NCBI RefSeq assembly: GCF_014495845.1
Contig: NZ_CP061080.1
Location: forward strand, 5,446,001-5,510,000
Source of the DNA: Aquibium microcysteis
GTDB lineage: Bacteria; Pseudomonadota; Alphaproteobacteria; Rhizobiales; Rhizobiaceae
Length of the DNA stretch: 64,000 nt
Direction of reading: 5' to 3'
Shown here in pieces: positions 18,834 through 28,411 of the stretch. The notes under the pieces are model-generated. The model did no database searches. It was not told the DNA's origin and saw only the letters and a program-made list of their open reading frames with translations. Positions within the stretch are counted from its first letter, which is position 1, and each line of letters begins with the position of its first letter. Made by a program: the position numbers and the translations under genes.

Positions 18834-19253
18834 TTGTCCGGCAGGGAACGACGTCAGGGGTGGCCGGGGCTTCGCGCAGGACGGGTCCTGCGCTTCGCAG
18901 CCGTAGGCGTCACTGCCACGGCCGTGCATGCTGCGACGACCGTCGTGCTCGTCAGCGCCCTGTCGGCCGACGCTACGCTCGCGATGGTCCTGGGCACGGT
19001 TGTCGGCGTGACGACCTCGTACCTGGGCAACACCTTCTGGACGTTCTCGTCCCCCGGCCGCCATCGGGAGCAAATCCCGCGCTTCCTGCTCGTCTATGGC
19101 GCGATCATGGGCTTCAACACGCTGACGATGTTCGTTCTCGAGAGGCTTCTGGGCCTTCACTACCTGATACCCCTGGCGCTCGCGCTGACGGTCGCGCCCG
19201 CCCTGACCTTCCTCCTCAACGAGAGGTTCGTCTTTCCCCCCCGCCCGCGATAG
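18834..19253 (+). CDS. GtrA-like family membrane protein
   Basis: About 139 residues with four hydrophobic helices. The segments FAAVGVTATAVHAATTVV, TSYLGNTFWTF and FLLNERFVF fit the GtrA family, implicated in flipping polyprenyl-phosphate-linked sugars. The start is uncertain: TTG at 18834 follows AAAGGGAAG and gives a family-typical length; a GTG at 18723 that overlaps the previous stop would add 37 basic residues with no family resemblance. Its 3' end overlaps the convergent GT2 gene by 38 bases. GtrA partners are usually GtrB-like transferases, and the neighbouring minus-strand gene is of that kind. Confidence 0.82.
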   Translation: MSGRERRQGWPGLRAGRVLRFAAVGVTATAVHAATTVVLVSALSADATLAMVLGTVVGVTTSYLGNTFWTFSSPGRHREQIPRFLLVYGAIMGFNTLTMFVLERLLGLHYLIPLALALTVAPALTFLLNERFVFPPRPR

Positions 19254-20217
19254 GCACCGTCTCGGCGACGAAGACATCGGCGAGGTCGCGCGGCATCTTG
19301 GCCATGTCGCGGTCGTTGTTCAGGACGACGAAGAGCCCGCCGAGCGCCACCGCGGCATTCTGGACGAGGACGACCATCAGGATCCCGGCCACCGTCGTCG
19401 CCCAGCCCGGCGTTGCCATGCCCGCCAGCTTCAGAAGGACCGCCGCGACCGTCGCGACCGCCGAGAGGGCGAAGACGCCGGCCGAAAACAGCAGGATGCG
19501 CGTGAAGGCGCGCTCGCTGAACACCGCGACCGAACTCAGTCCATGAACGACAAGCGAAACGAGGCTCATCCTGGAGCGTCCCGCATAGCGCCTTCCCCTG
19601 TCGGCCGCGACGCGGACGATGCGGCAGCGCGACCGCAGCATGGTCGCCGGCACGTGCAGCAGAAGTTCATGCATCGACGTCAGCCGGCGGGCGGCGCCGA
19701 CATCCATGGCGCTGAAGTTGCCGAAGGAGATGGATGTCCCGGTCAGGAGAGAAAACAGCCGTCGATACAGGTGATAGAACAGCGTGAACCGCAGTCCCTC
19801 GCTGCGCCGCCCCCGCTCGGCCACGACGATGCTTCCCGGATTTTCCCCGAGCGCGCGCAACAGCCGGGGAACGTCGGCAGGCCGATCCTCACCGTCACCG
19901 TCCATGACGACGATGATCCCCGCCGGACGGCGCGCCGCATGGCACAGGCCGATTCCGATCGCCCGCTGGTGCCCCACGTTGCGCACCAGCCTCAGCAGCG
20001 TGCAGCGGAAGGGCGTGGCGGCGACGGCATCCGCCAGCCCGGTTTCCGGTTCGGTCGAACCGTCATCGACGATCAGGATCTCGACCGGCCCCGGTTCGTC
20101 CGTCAATGCGCTGCCGAGGTCACGGATCAGCAGCCGCAGGGCGTCCCAGTCGTTGAAGACGGGGATGACGAAGACCATCCCGTTGCCCTCGTCGCCGGTG
20201 TCTCGTTCCGTGCTCAC
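19216..20217 (-). CDS. membrane-anchored family 2 glycosyltransferase (GtrB/DPM-like)
   Basis: 333 residues. The N-terminal GT-A domain reads VFVIPVFNDWDALRLL, IVDDGSTE, NVGHQRAIGIGLCHA and the metal site VMDGDGEDRPAD, the pattern of dolichol/polyprenyl-phosphate sugar transferases. Two membrane helices follow at about residues 235-265 and 275-300. It likely charges undecaprenyl phosphate with a hexose on the cytoplasmic face, for flipping by the GtrA-like protein encoded convergently. It begins 21 bases after the end of the membrane-protein gene at 20239, so the two are probably in one minus-strand operon. Confidence 0.86.
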   Translation of the reverse strand: MSTERDTGDEGNGMVFVIPVFNDWDALRLLIRDLGSALTDEPGPVEILIVDDGSTEPETGLADAVAATPFRCTLLRLVRNVGHQRAIGIGLCHAARRPAGIIVVMDGDGEDRPADVPRLLRALGENPGSIVVAERGRRSEGLRFTLFYHLYRRLFSLLTGTSISFGNFSAMDVGAARRLTSMHELLLHVPATMLRSRCRIVRVAADRGRRYAGRSRMSLVSLVVHGLSSVAVFSERAFTRILLFSAGVFALSAVATVAAVLLKLAGMATPGWATTVAGILMVVLVQNAAVALGGLFVVLNNDRDMAKMPRDLADVFVAETVPIAGGGERRTSR

Positions 20218-20238
20218 GTTCTGCTTCCTCCCCGCCCG

Positions 20239-22083
20239 TCAGCCCGGCGTCTCTTCGGCGTGGCTTGCGAGCGGACAGATCGTCGCTCCGTCGGACAGGA
20301 CGGCGAAGGCGCGGTAATGCGAGATCGCGTCCGTGCGGTCCGCATAGCCGCGCCAGCCCGGCCGGCTCCCGGCCAGCGCCGGGTGGGCTTCGCCGACGTC
20401 CGGTCGCACGAGCCCGCTGCGGGCCAGCGAACGCACCGTTCCATCGCCGTCGAGCAGGACGACCCACTCCGGTGGCTTCTGCGCCGCGACGTCCCAGGCC
20501 CAGCCGTTGACGTAGCTGCCGTCCCTGATGCGGCCGAGATCGCTGCCCGCGTCGAAGAATCCGATGCAGCGTTCCGCAGGCGCGTCGGCGAAAAGGGTCC
20601 GTGCGGGACGCCCGATCCACCAGGGCTGCGGCCGCGCGTATACCGACCATCCCCGCACCGCCAGTCCCCGGACGACGGCCGCGTAGACGTCCTTCTGCGG
20701 GAAGATGCGGGTGGTCAGGATCTGGTCGTCGTCGACGCCGTTGACGATTGCCAGCACGGCGGTCCAGTGATCCTCGGCATGGTCCCGGCTCCATCGTGCG
20801 ATGCCGAGCTGGGAAGGGATCAGAAGAATGCTCGTGAAGAGGCAGAGTCCGGTGAGGGCCCCAGCCTGCAGGCGGATCCAGTGTCCGAACCGCGCGGCGA
20901 AGAGCAGTGTCAGGCCGTTCCAGAACAGCACCTGGATGATCGCATAGCGCGGCGCCTGCGACTGGGCCGTTCCGAAATCCAGCCGCGAGAGAGCCGTCAT
21001 CAACCCCGCGCCGAACGTGAACAGCAGAAGGAGGCACGCAAACTGCGGCAGACGCTCCCGCGGGCGGGAACGGCCCGTCAGCCCCTCGTGCAGGAGACCG
21101 GCGATGGCGGCGAGGCAGGCCAGCGCCGATACCACGAGCGAGATCGATTTCGCCGCCCCGTCGTCCAGGACCGGGCGCAGGAGCGCGCTGACGGGCGCGG
21201 AGAAGTAATGGACGAGGTATTCGGCGACCTGCACCGGCTTGCCGATCGCCAGGAGCGGGTTCGTGTGATGCTCGAGCGTCCGCGTGTTGTAGAGGAAGGC
21301 GTAGACCGCCATGTTCACGGCGAAGGACGCGAAGAGGATCCACGACGGCCGCCACGGCCAGCGGCGGCTGAGGGCGAACAGGATCGCCGCGATCCAACCG
21401 ACCGCTCCATAGGCGAACGAGAACGTCGCCAGAGTCAGCAGCACGCAGACCGCGATCAGCCGCTCGCGGCGGAAGGTGGTTGCTCCGCCCTTCTCGCCCT
21501 CGAAGCCGATCAGCGCCCGGAAGGCGAGAAGGGTGAGGCCGGCCGCCATGTACATGTGAATCTGTTTCGGCCAGATCAGGTTCTCCTGATGGATCAGCCA
21601 GAACATGTTGGCGGCGAACAGCGCAGACACCATCGCGAGAACCCGCCTGGAGCGCGGCGCATGCCGACGGTACTCGTCCGCCAGCAGCCACACGATCAGG
21701 GCGTTCAGAAGCAGAATTCCCGCCACGAGCGAAATGCCGCGGGCGCGGAACAGTTCTGCGTCCGCGAGGAAGAGCGGCATCACGGCAATGGGCAGATGCT
21801 CGTTGTCGCGGAAGATGAAGAAGTCGCGAAGCGGCATCGCGAACAGGGCGTGGAAAACCCCGCCCATGTCCCAGTAGGGGAAGACGTGCATGTCGCGGAA
21901 GGCCACGTACACCGACATGGCGACCACCCCGATGCCGACGAGGATCGTGAGGATCAGAACCCCGTCCTGAAGCAATCTCCCGGCTGGCCCGGAAACACCG
22001 CCTGTCCTGCCCGTGCCTGCCATGAGGGGACCGCCGCCGGGGGCCCTGCGCGGGAGCTCCGCTGGAGAGGCGTCGTTGCGCAT
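20239..22083 (-). CDS. polytopic membrane protein, probable GT-C-like glycosyltransferase
   Basis: 614 residues with roughly ten to eleven membrane spans between about residues 40 and 420, then a soluble C-terminal domain of about 180 residues. I recognise no named family. The first periplasmic loop after helix 1 holds FPYWDMGGVFHALFAM and FFIFRDNEHLPI; acidic residues in this loop are typical of GT-C enzymes that use polyprenyl-linked donors. The soluble tail includes FFDAGSDLGRIRDGSYVNGWAWD and GDGTVRSLARSG, a pattern seen after similar multi-spanning proteins in polysaccharide clusters. With the GtrA/GtrB-like neighbours it could be the transferase that attaches a side-chain sugar. Function is inferred from context. 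Confidence 0.7.
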   Translation of the reverse strand: MRNDASPAELPRRAPGGGPLMAGTGRTGGVSGPAGRLLQDGVLILTILVGIGVVAMSVYVAFRDMHVFPYWDMGGVFHALFAMPLRDFFIFRDNEHLPIAVMPLFLADAELFRARGISLVAGILLLNALIVWLLADEYRRHAPRSRRVLAMVSALFAANMFWLIHQENLIWPKQIHMYMAAGLTLLAFRALIGFEGEKGGATTFRRERLIAVCVLLTLATFSFAYGAVGWIAAILFALSRRWPWRPSWILFASFAVNMAVYAFLYNTRTLEHHTNPLLAIGKPVQVAEYLVHYFSAPVSALLRPVLDDGAAKSISLVVSALACLAAIAGLLHEGLTGRSRPRERLPQFACLLLLFTFGAGLMTALSRLDFGTAQSQAPRYAIIQVLFWNGLTLLFAARFGHWIRLQAGALTGLCLFTSILLIPSQLGIARWSRDHAEDHWTAVLAIVNGVDDDQILTTRIFPQKDVYAAVVRGLAVRGWSVYARPQPWWIGRPARTLFADAPAERCIGFFDAGSDLGRIRDGSYVNGWAWDVAAQKPPEWVVLLDGDGTVRSLARSGLVRPDVGEAHPALAGSRPGWRGYADRTDAISHYRAFAVLSDGATICPLASHAEETPG

Positions 22084-22091
22084 CGCTCCTC

Positions 22092-23051
<960 letters not shown>

Positions 23052-23223
23052 GTCGGGGAGCCCTCGGTGCGGTTCGCGGCGCCGCCCGGCGCGCCGACGG
23101 CTGGAGGCATGGCGTGGTCGACGGGCCTGGAAAAGGCGCTCCGGCGGCTCGCATCGGACGCCGCGGCGACGCTCCCGCGGAAAGCGGACGCGACCGCAGC
23201 GGTCGTCCCGGCACCGGCCCGGC

Positions 23224-24084
23224 TCATCCTGCGTCCCTGATGGTCGCGACGATCTCCGCCAGGCTCTTCCGCCAGTCCGGTTGCGCCACGCCGAAGTCCT
23301 TCTCGAAGCGCGCGCAGTCGAGCCGCGAGTTCAGCGGCCGCCGCGCCGCGGTCGGATACGCGCTCGTCGGGATGTCCTCCACGCGGCAGGACAGGCCCGC
23401 CGCGGCCATGATCGCGCGGGCGAAGCCGGCCCAGCTCGTGTCGGGTGCTCCTGCGAAATGGTGCGTGCCGCCTTCCGCGCCCGCCGCCATGTCGCGCGCC
23501 GCCGACAGCAGCGCCTCCGCGATCGCGGCGGCCGGCGTCGGTCCGCCGATCTGGTCGGCGACGACCTTCACCGTCTCGCGCTCCCGCCCCAGCCGCAGCA
23601 TCGTCCGGACGAAGTTGGTTCCGTGCGCCGACACCACCCAGCTCGTGCGCAGGACGAGGTGCCGCGCCCCGCTGGCGCGGATCGCGTCCTCGCCGGCAAG
23701 CTTCGAGCGGCCGTAGGCGTTCAGCGGATTGGTCTGGTCGTCCGGCCCGAACGGACGGGTGCCGGAGCCGTCGAAGACATAGTCGGTGGAAAGGTGAAGC
23801 AGCGGGATGCCGAGTTCGGCGCAGGCCCGAGCCATCGCGCCCGGCGCCGTGCCGTTCACCAGCGTCGCCAGCGCTTCGTCCGCCTCCGCCGCGTCGACGG
23901 CCGTCCAGGCGGCGGCGTTGACCACCGCGTCCGGCCTCGCGGCCCGGACCGCGGCGGCGCAGCCTTCCGGCACCGACAGGTCGGCCTGTTCCCGGCCGAG
24001 GAAGGTCGCCTTCATGCCGGGCGGACAGCGCCCCGCCAGTTCGCGTGCGACCTGTCCCGTCCTGCCGAAGACGAGCAGCTTCAT
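23224..24084 (-). CDS. rmlD: dTDP-4-dehydrorhamnose reductase
   Basis: 286 residues starting at [17 protein letters not shown] (ATG at 24084, with GGAGGGGG upstream); an in-frame extension back to 24270 is a shadow of rmlC. NAD(P)-binding GRTGQVA, catalytic YGRSKLAGE near residue 130, STDYVFDG and LRTSWV are RmlD hallmarks. It performs the last step of dTDP-L-rhamnose synthesis. It starts 31 bases after the rmlC stop, so the two are coupled. The usual partners rmlA and rmlB are absent from the window and presumably lie elsewhere. Confidence 0.93.
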   Translation of the reverse strand: MKLLVFGRTGQVARELAGRCPPGMKATFLGREQADLSVPEGCAAAVRAARPDAVVNAAAWTAVDAAEADEALATLVNGTAPGAMARACAELGIPLLHLSTDYVFDGSGTRPFGPDDQTNPLNAYGRSKLAGEDAIRASGARHLVLRTSWVVSAHGTNFVRTMLRLGRERETVKVVADQIGGPTPAAAIAEALLSAARDMAAGAEGGTHHFAGAPDTSWAGFARAIMAAAGLSCRVEDIPTSAYPTAARRPLNSRLDCARFEKDFGVAQPDWRKSLAEIVATIRDAG

Positions 24085-24115
24085 CTGGCGTTGCCCCCTC
24101 CACGCACCGCGTCCG

Positions 24116-24682
24116 TCATGCCTTTTCGCCGAACACGAAGGGACTGTCGAAATCCGCAAAGGACGGCGCCCCGGCATCCTTGACCGACAGGATGGGAGCG
24201 GTCTCGAGCGGCCACGAAATGTCGAGGCTGTCCCAGCGCACCCCCCGGTCGCACTCCGGCGCATAGCCATCCGAGCACTTGTAATGCACGAGGGTGTTGG
24301 GCACCAGCGTGACGAAGCCGTGCAGGAAGCCTTTCGGAACGAAGATCTGGCGTCCGTTGTCCTGCGTCAGCTCGACGCCCGTCCAGCGGCCATAGGTCGG
24401 CGAACCGCGGCGGATGTCCACCGCCACGTCGAAGATCGCGCCCAGCACGCAGCGCACCAGCTTGTCCTGCGCATGCGGCGGTGTCTGGAAATGAAGGCCG
24501 CGCAGCGTGCCGGCCGCGGCCGACATGGAGCAGTTGTCCTGGACGAAATCGACGTCGATGCCGGCTCTGCGAAAGCCGTCCCGGTTCCAGACCTCCTCGA
24601 AGTAGCCGCGCTCGTCGACGAAACGGCGCGGCTCCAGGACGAGGAGTCCCGCGGGTCCCTCAGGTTGCATTCCCGTTTTCAT
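24116..24682 (-). CDS. rmlC: dTDP-4-dehydrorhamnose 3,5-epimerase
   Basis: 188-residue cupin epimerase. Family motifs: FVDERGYFEEVW near residue 22, QDNCSMS, TLRGLHFQ with the catalytic histidine, VRCVLGAIFDVAVDIR and FVPKGFLHGFV. The most upstream in-frame ATG in this context is at 24682; another at 24670 would give a protein four residues shorter. It converts dTDP-4-keto-6-deoxyglucose to the L-lyxo form used by RmlD. It is the first gene of the minus-strand sugar-nucleotide/membrane operon. The 242 bases upstream (24683-24924) hold no gene and presumably its promoter. Confidence 0.93.
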   Translation of the reverse strand: MKTGMQPEGPAGLLVLEPRRFVDERGYFEEVWNRDGFRRAGIDVDFVQDNCSMSAAAGTLRGLHFQTPPHAQDKLVRCVLGAIFDVAVDIRRGSPTYGRWTGVELTQDNGRQIFVPKGFLHGFVTLVPNTLVHYKCSDGYAPECDRGVRWDSLDISWPLETAPILSVKDAGAPSFADFDSPFVFGEKA

Positions 24683-24924
24683 GTCCGCTTCATTGCCCGT
24701 GTGGTCGCCGGTGCCGCGAAGGGTGCGGCTCTCTGTTCGCGGACGACATACCGGACTGCGCGGCAAAGGCAAGGAGGTGCGGGCCTGTCTATGCAGATCT
24801 TGCTGCAACCGGCCCGTGCAGCGTCCGCCTCCGTTCGGGAGGGGCTGACCCGTGGGCGATGCGCAGAAGGACATGCCTTCGGCGGGCCGGCGGCCTGCCG
24901 TCCCGTCCCGTCGGGCCGGCTCGG

Positions 24925-25542
24925 TCAGGAATGCGCGAAGATGTCTTCCTCGTCCCATCCCATCAGGTCGAGCTTGGCCCGTGTCGGCAGAAACTCGAAG
25001 CAGGCCGCCGCCTCCGCCGCCCGGCCGTCGCGCACGAGCCGTGCCGTCAGCGCCTCCCGCAGCCGGTGCAGGTAGAGCACGTCCGAAGCGGCATATTCCA
25101 GCTGCTCCGGCGACAGGATCTCCGCCGCCCAGTCGGACGACTGCTGCTGCTTCGACAGCGACACGCCGAGGAACTCCTGGCAGACGTCCTTCAGCCCGTG
25201 CCGGTCGGTATAGGTGCGCGTCAGGCGCGACGCGATCTTGGTGCAGAACACCGGCTGCGGCATGACGCCGAGATTGTGGAACAGCACGGCGAGGTCGAAG
25301 CGGCCGAAATGGAAGATCTTGGTGATCCCGGGATCGCGCAGCAGCCTTTCGAGGTTCGGCGCCCCGGTCTGGCCGCGCTCGATCTGGATGACGTCGGCAG
25401 AGCCGTCGCCCGGTGAGATCTGCACCACGCACAACCGGTCTCGGTGCGGCTTCAGTCCGAGGGTCTCGGTGTCGATGGCGATCGCGTCGACCGCGTAGTT
25501 GGAGAGATCCGGCAGGTCTTGCTTGTGGAAGCGGATGGTCAT
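24925..25542 (-). CDS. RNase D-like 3'-5' exonuclease (DEDDy)
   Basis: 205 residues, only the exonuclease domain; E. coli RNase D (about 375 residues) has extra HRDC domains that are missing here, as is common for short alphaproteobacterial members. Catalytic residues are visible: Asp24-Thr-Glu26 in IAIDTETLGL, the Exo II aspartate in FHFGRFDLAV, and the Exo III motif YAASDVLYLHRL (DEDDy class tyrosine). Likely role: 3' trimming of tRNA or other stable RNA, or RNA decay. It follows the M20 peptidase gene on the same strand with only 10 bases between, so the two are probably co-transcribed. Confidence 0.9.
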   Translation of the reverse strand: MTIRFHKQDLPDLSNYAVDAIAIDTETLGLKPHRDRLCVVQISPGDGSADVIQIERGQTGAPNLERLLRDPGITKIFHFGRFDLAVLFHNLGVMPQPVFCTKIASRLTRTYTDRHGLKDVCQEFLGVSLSKQQQSSDWAAEILSPEQLEYAASDVLYLHRLREALTARLVRDGRAAEAAACFEFLPTRAKLDLMGWDEEDIFAHS

Positions 25543-25552
25543 GATGCTCTCC

Positions 25553-26941
25553 TCAGGCCGCCAGCGCGCCGAGGATGCGCGCCCACGACCGCTGGCCCTT
25601 CTGGAAGGACGACAGTTCGTATTTCTCGTTCGGCGAATGGACGCGGTCGTCGGGCAGGCCGAAGCCGACCAGCAGCGAGTCCATGCCCAGCATCGACTGG
25701 AAGTCGCCGACGATCGGGATCGAGCCGCCCATGGCGATCATCACCGTCTCGTTCGGCCACTCGTCGGACAGCGCCTGCCTGGCCTTGGCCAGGAGCGGCG
25801 AATCATAGGGCAGCTGGATCGCCGGCGAGCCGCCATGCTTGTGGAACTCGACCGAGCAGTCGGCCGGGATGCGCTCCTGCACGAAGGCGCGGAACGCCGC
25901 GCGGATCGCCTCCGGCTCCTGCCGGTGCACCAGCCGGAACGAGACCTTCGCCGAGGCCTCCGCGGCGATCACCGTCTTGAAGCCCTTGCCCGTGTAGCCG
26001 CCGGTGATGCCGTTGACTTCGGCCGTCGGCCGCGCCCAGGTCAGTTCGAGCACCGAGCGGCCCTTCTCGCCGGAGGGAATCGACAGGCCGATGTCGGCCA
26101 GGAACGTGTCGGCGCCGCGCCCGAGCGTCTCCCACACCGCAAGGATCTCGGCGGGCGTCTCGTCCACCCCGTCATAGAAGCCGGGCAGCGTCACGCGGCC
26201 GTCCGCGTCGTGCAGGTCGGCCAGGATCTTCGACAGGATGTGGATCGGATTGGCCGCAGCGCCGCCATAGAGGCCCGAATGCAGGTCGCGGCTCGCCGCC
26301 TTCACCACGATCTCCTCGCCCACGAGGCCGCGCAGGCCGGTCGAGATCGCGGGCGTATCGTGGTCCCACATGCCGGTGTCGCAGACCAGTGCGAAATCAG
26401 CCTTCAGCTCCTCGGCATTGGCGTCCAGGAACGGCTTCAGCGAGGGCGAGCCCGATTCCTCCTCGCCTTCGAACAGGATGGTCACGGCGCAGGGCAGCGA
26501 GCCCGTCGCCGCCTTCCAGGCGCGGCAGGCCTCGACGAAGGTCATGAGCTGGCCCTTGTCGTCCGCCGCGCCGCGGCCGGTGATGATCCTGCGGCCGGAC
26601 GCGCCCGTCTTCACCGCGGGCGCGAAGGGATCGTCCTCCCACAGGGCCAGCGGGTCGACCGGCTGCACGTCGTAATGCCCGTAGAAGAGCACGTGCGGCG
26701 CGCCGGCCGAGGCACCCGCGTGATGCGCCACCACCATCGGATGGCCGGCGGTCTCGCGGACGCCTGAGGTGAAGCCGATCGAGGCGAGATCCTGGACCAG
26801 CCATTCGGCCGCGCGGCGGCAGTCGCCGGCATAGGCCGGGTCCGTCGAGATCGACGGGATGCGCAGGAGTTCGAACAGGCGCTCGAGACTGCCGGGCAGC
26901 CCGTCGTCGAGGGTGGAGAGGACGGAAGACGGGATGGCCAT
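25553..26941 (-). CDS. M20-family metallopeptidase (dipeptidase-like)
   Basis: 462-residue two-domain zinc peptidase. Metal ligands and catalytic residues are in FYGHYDVQPVD, GRGAADDKGQ, EGEEESGS, VCDTGMWD and the C-terminal HSPNE. The dimerisation domain lies at about residues 200-370. The sequence fits the carnosinase/CNDP-like dipeptidase group, which cleaves small peptides in the cytosol. No signal peptide. It is the first gene of a two-gene minus-strand unit with the RNase D-like gene. Real substrate unknown. Confidence 0.9.
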   Translation of the reverse strand: MAIPSSVLSTLDDGLPGSLERLFELLRIPSISTDPAYAGDCRRAAEWLVQDLASIGFTSGVRETAGHPMVVAHHAGASAGAPHVLFYGHYDVQPVDPLALWEDDPFAPAVKTGASGRRIITGRGAADDKGQLMTFVEACRAWKAATGSLPCAVTILFEGEEESGSPSLKPFLDANAEELKADFALVCDTGMWDHDTPAISTGLRGLVGEEIVVKAASRDLHSGLYGGAAANPIHILSKILADLHDADGRVTLPGFYDGVDETPAEILAVWETLGRGADTFLADIGLSIPSGEKGRSVLELTWARPTAEVNGITGGYTGKGFKTVIAAEASAKVSFRLVHRQEPEAIRAAFRAFVQERIPADCSVEFHKHGGSPAIQLPYDSPLLAKARQALSDEWPNETVMIAMGGSIPIVGDFQSMLGMDSLLVGFGLPDDRVHSPNEKYELSSFQKGQRSWARILGALAA

Positions 26942-27045
26942 GGCGGAAGTCTCGCGAATGCACTCGGGAAATGTGGCGCGACCCTACTGCATGGACGACC
27001 GAAAGGGGAGGGGGTGTTTGGACCTGCGGCCGGCGCGCCGAATCG

Positions 27046-27942
27046 TCAGGCTTTCGGAACGAACACCTCCACCGCGCCCGGATGCACCATGAAGCGCGCC
27101 GGCGTCGCGGTGACGATCTCGCCGTCGGTGTTCACCGGCATCGGCCGCTTCGTCACGACATCGAAGCGCACGCACTTGGCCGTCCGCACCTCGCTCCAGA
27201 GGCCCTGCCGTCCGGCCCGGAAGGAGCGCATCATCGCCGCCAGCTTCCAGACGTTCGAGACCTCCAGGCTGTAGAGGTCGAGATGGCCGTCGTCGATCGA
27301 CGCCTTCTCCTCCACCACGTTGCCGCCGCCGTAATGGCGGCCGTTGCCGACAGCGATCTGGTAGGTGGAGACCTGCGTCTCGTCCTCCTTCTCGGTGATG
27401 GTCGCCTCGAACCGCCGCGCCCGCGACAGCACCTTCAGCGCCGCGACCGCATAGCCGAGCCGGCCCCAGCGCTTCTTCAGCCCGGCGTCGAGCTTGCGCG
27501 CCAGGTCCGCGGAGAGACCGATGCTCGCGACGTTGAAGAAGGCGTGGCCGTTGACCGAGCCGACGTCGATGCGCCGCGTCGCGCCAGCCACGATCACCTC
27601 CGCCGCCTGCTCCAGGTCCAGGGGGATGTCGAGTGTGCGGGCGAGGTCGTTGGCGGTGCCCATGGGAATGATGCCGAGCGGCAGGCCGCTTTCCATCACG
27701 GCCATGGCGCCGGACGCGATCGTCCCGTCGCCGCCGCACAGGACGATCAGGTCGGCGGTCTCGCGCAGCCGCACGATGTCGCGCGCGATCTCCGGCAGCG
27801 CCGCGAACGGCTCCACGGTCACCGCGAGCCCGCCCTGCACCAGCCGTGGCATCACCGCGCCGAATCCTTCTCCCGCGCGTCGGGCGCCGGGGTTGAACAG
27901 CAGCAGTGCGCGTCGCTTGGGAGCGTCGGTTCGGTCTTGCAT
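27046..27942 (-). CDS. diacylglycerol kinase family lipid kinase (YegS/BmrU-like)
   Basis: 298 residues from the ATG at 27942 (GGAAACC upstream; an in-frame start at 27996 is possible). The NAD-kinase-like fold is shown by ALLLFNPGARR near the N-terminus, the nucleotide-binding VLCGGDGTIASG near residue 68 and IIPMGTANDLARTL near residue 93. The C-terminal domain contains IAVGNGRHYGGG and IDDGHLDLYSL, characteristic of this family. Such enzymes phosphorylate diacylglycerol, ceramide or sphingosine-like lipids at the membrane. It is transcribed divergently from polA and followed by the M20 peptidase gene 104 bases away. Confidence 0.9.
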   Translation of the reverse strand: MQDRTDAPKRRALLLFNPGARRAGEGFGAVMPRLVQGGLAVTVEPFAALPEIARDIVRLRETADLIVLCGGDGTIASGAMAVMESGLPLGIIPMGTANDLARTLDIPLDLEQAAEVIVAGATRRIDVGSVNGHAFFNVASIGLSADLARKLDAGLKKRWGRLGYAVAALKVLSRARRFEATITEKEDETQVSTYQIAVGNGRHYGGGNVVEEKASIDDGHLDLYSLEVSNVWKLAAMMRSFRAGRQGLWSEVRTAKCVRFDVVTKRPMPVNTDGEIVTATPARFMVHPGAVEVFVPKA

Positions 27943-28411
27943 CCGGTTTCCGTCGTGTCGGGGCGGGAGTGGCTTCCCTGAACGAACACCGGCCACCGTG
28001 GTGGAGGGGGACTACCACGGTGGCCGGACTTTGGATGCGGCGGCCCGGAGAGGGGGGGATGAGGCCGCCGCTGTGTTCGGCGAGGCGGGGGACGGGCCTT
28101 TGACCGAACTCGGAAGCAACTTCCGATGACATGAAAATTGGATTTCGATAGTGGCGATTCAAGGGCACGAAGATTACATCTTCGTAACCAATCCGTGAAC
28201 GCCGTGAGGGAGGCGACAGGACGCCGTCGGCAACGCGCCGGAGCCTCGGCCCGGCCGGCGGACGATCGGCCGGTGACGCGTCGTATGGCACGGGCGGGCC
28301 GCCGATTCAACCGCCCGGCACACGTTGGTGCGTCACGGCATGGCGGGAGGCGTGGGTGCCGGGTTCCGTTTCGCGTGGATTTCGTCCGTCTGCCGCGCTA
28401 AGCCTTCGCGC
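27943..28411. promoter_or_regulatory. divergent intergenic region with a perfect hairpin, lipid kinase / polA
   Basis: This 469-base gap has no recognisable gene. It contains two small perfect inverted repeats in its least GC-rich part. One is CGGAAG-CAA-CTTCCG at 28111-28125. The other is an 8-bp arm pair ACGAAGAT-TAC-ATCTTCGT at 28167-28185. TTGACC at 28100-28105 could be a -35 element but no good -10 lies at the right distance. Promoters for both flanking genes must be here; none can be assigned with certainty. Confidence 0.4.

Noticed and set aside
24683..24924. Possible small gene between rmlC and the RNase D-like gene
   Set aside because: No start with a ribosome site and no coding-like frame; treated as promoter region.
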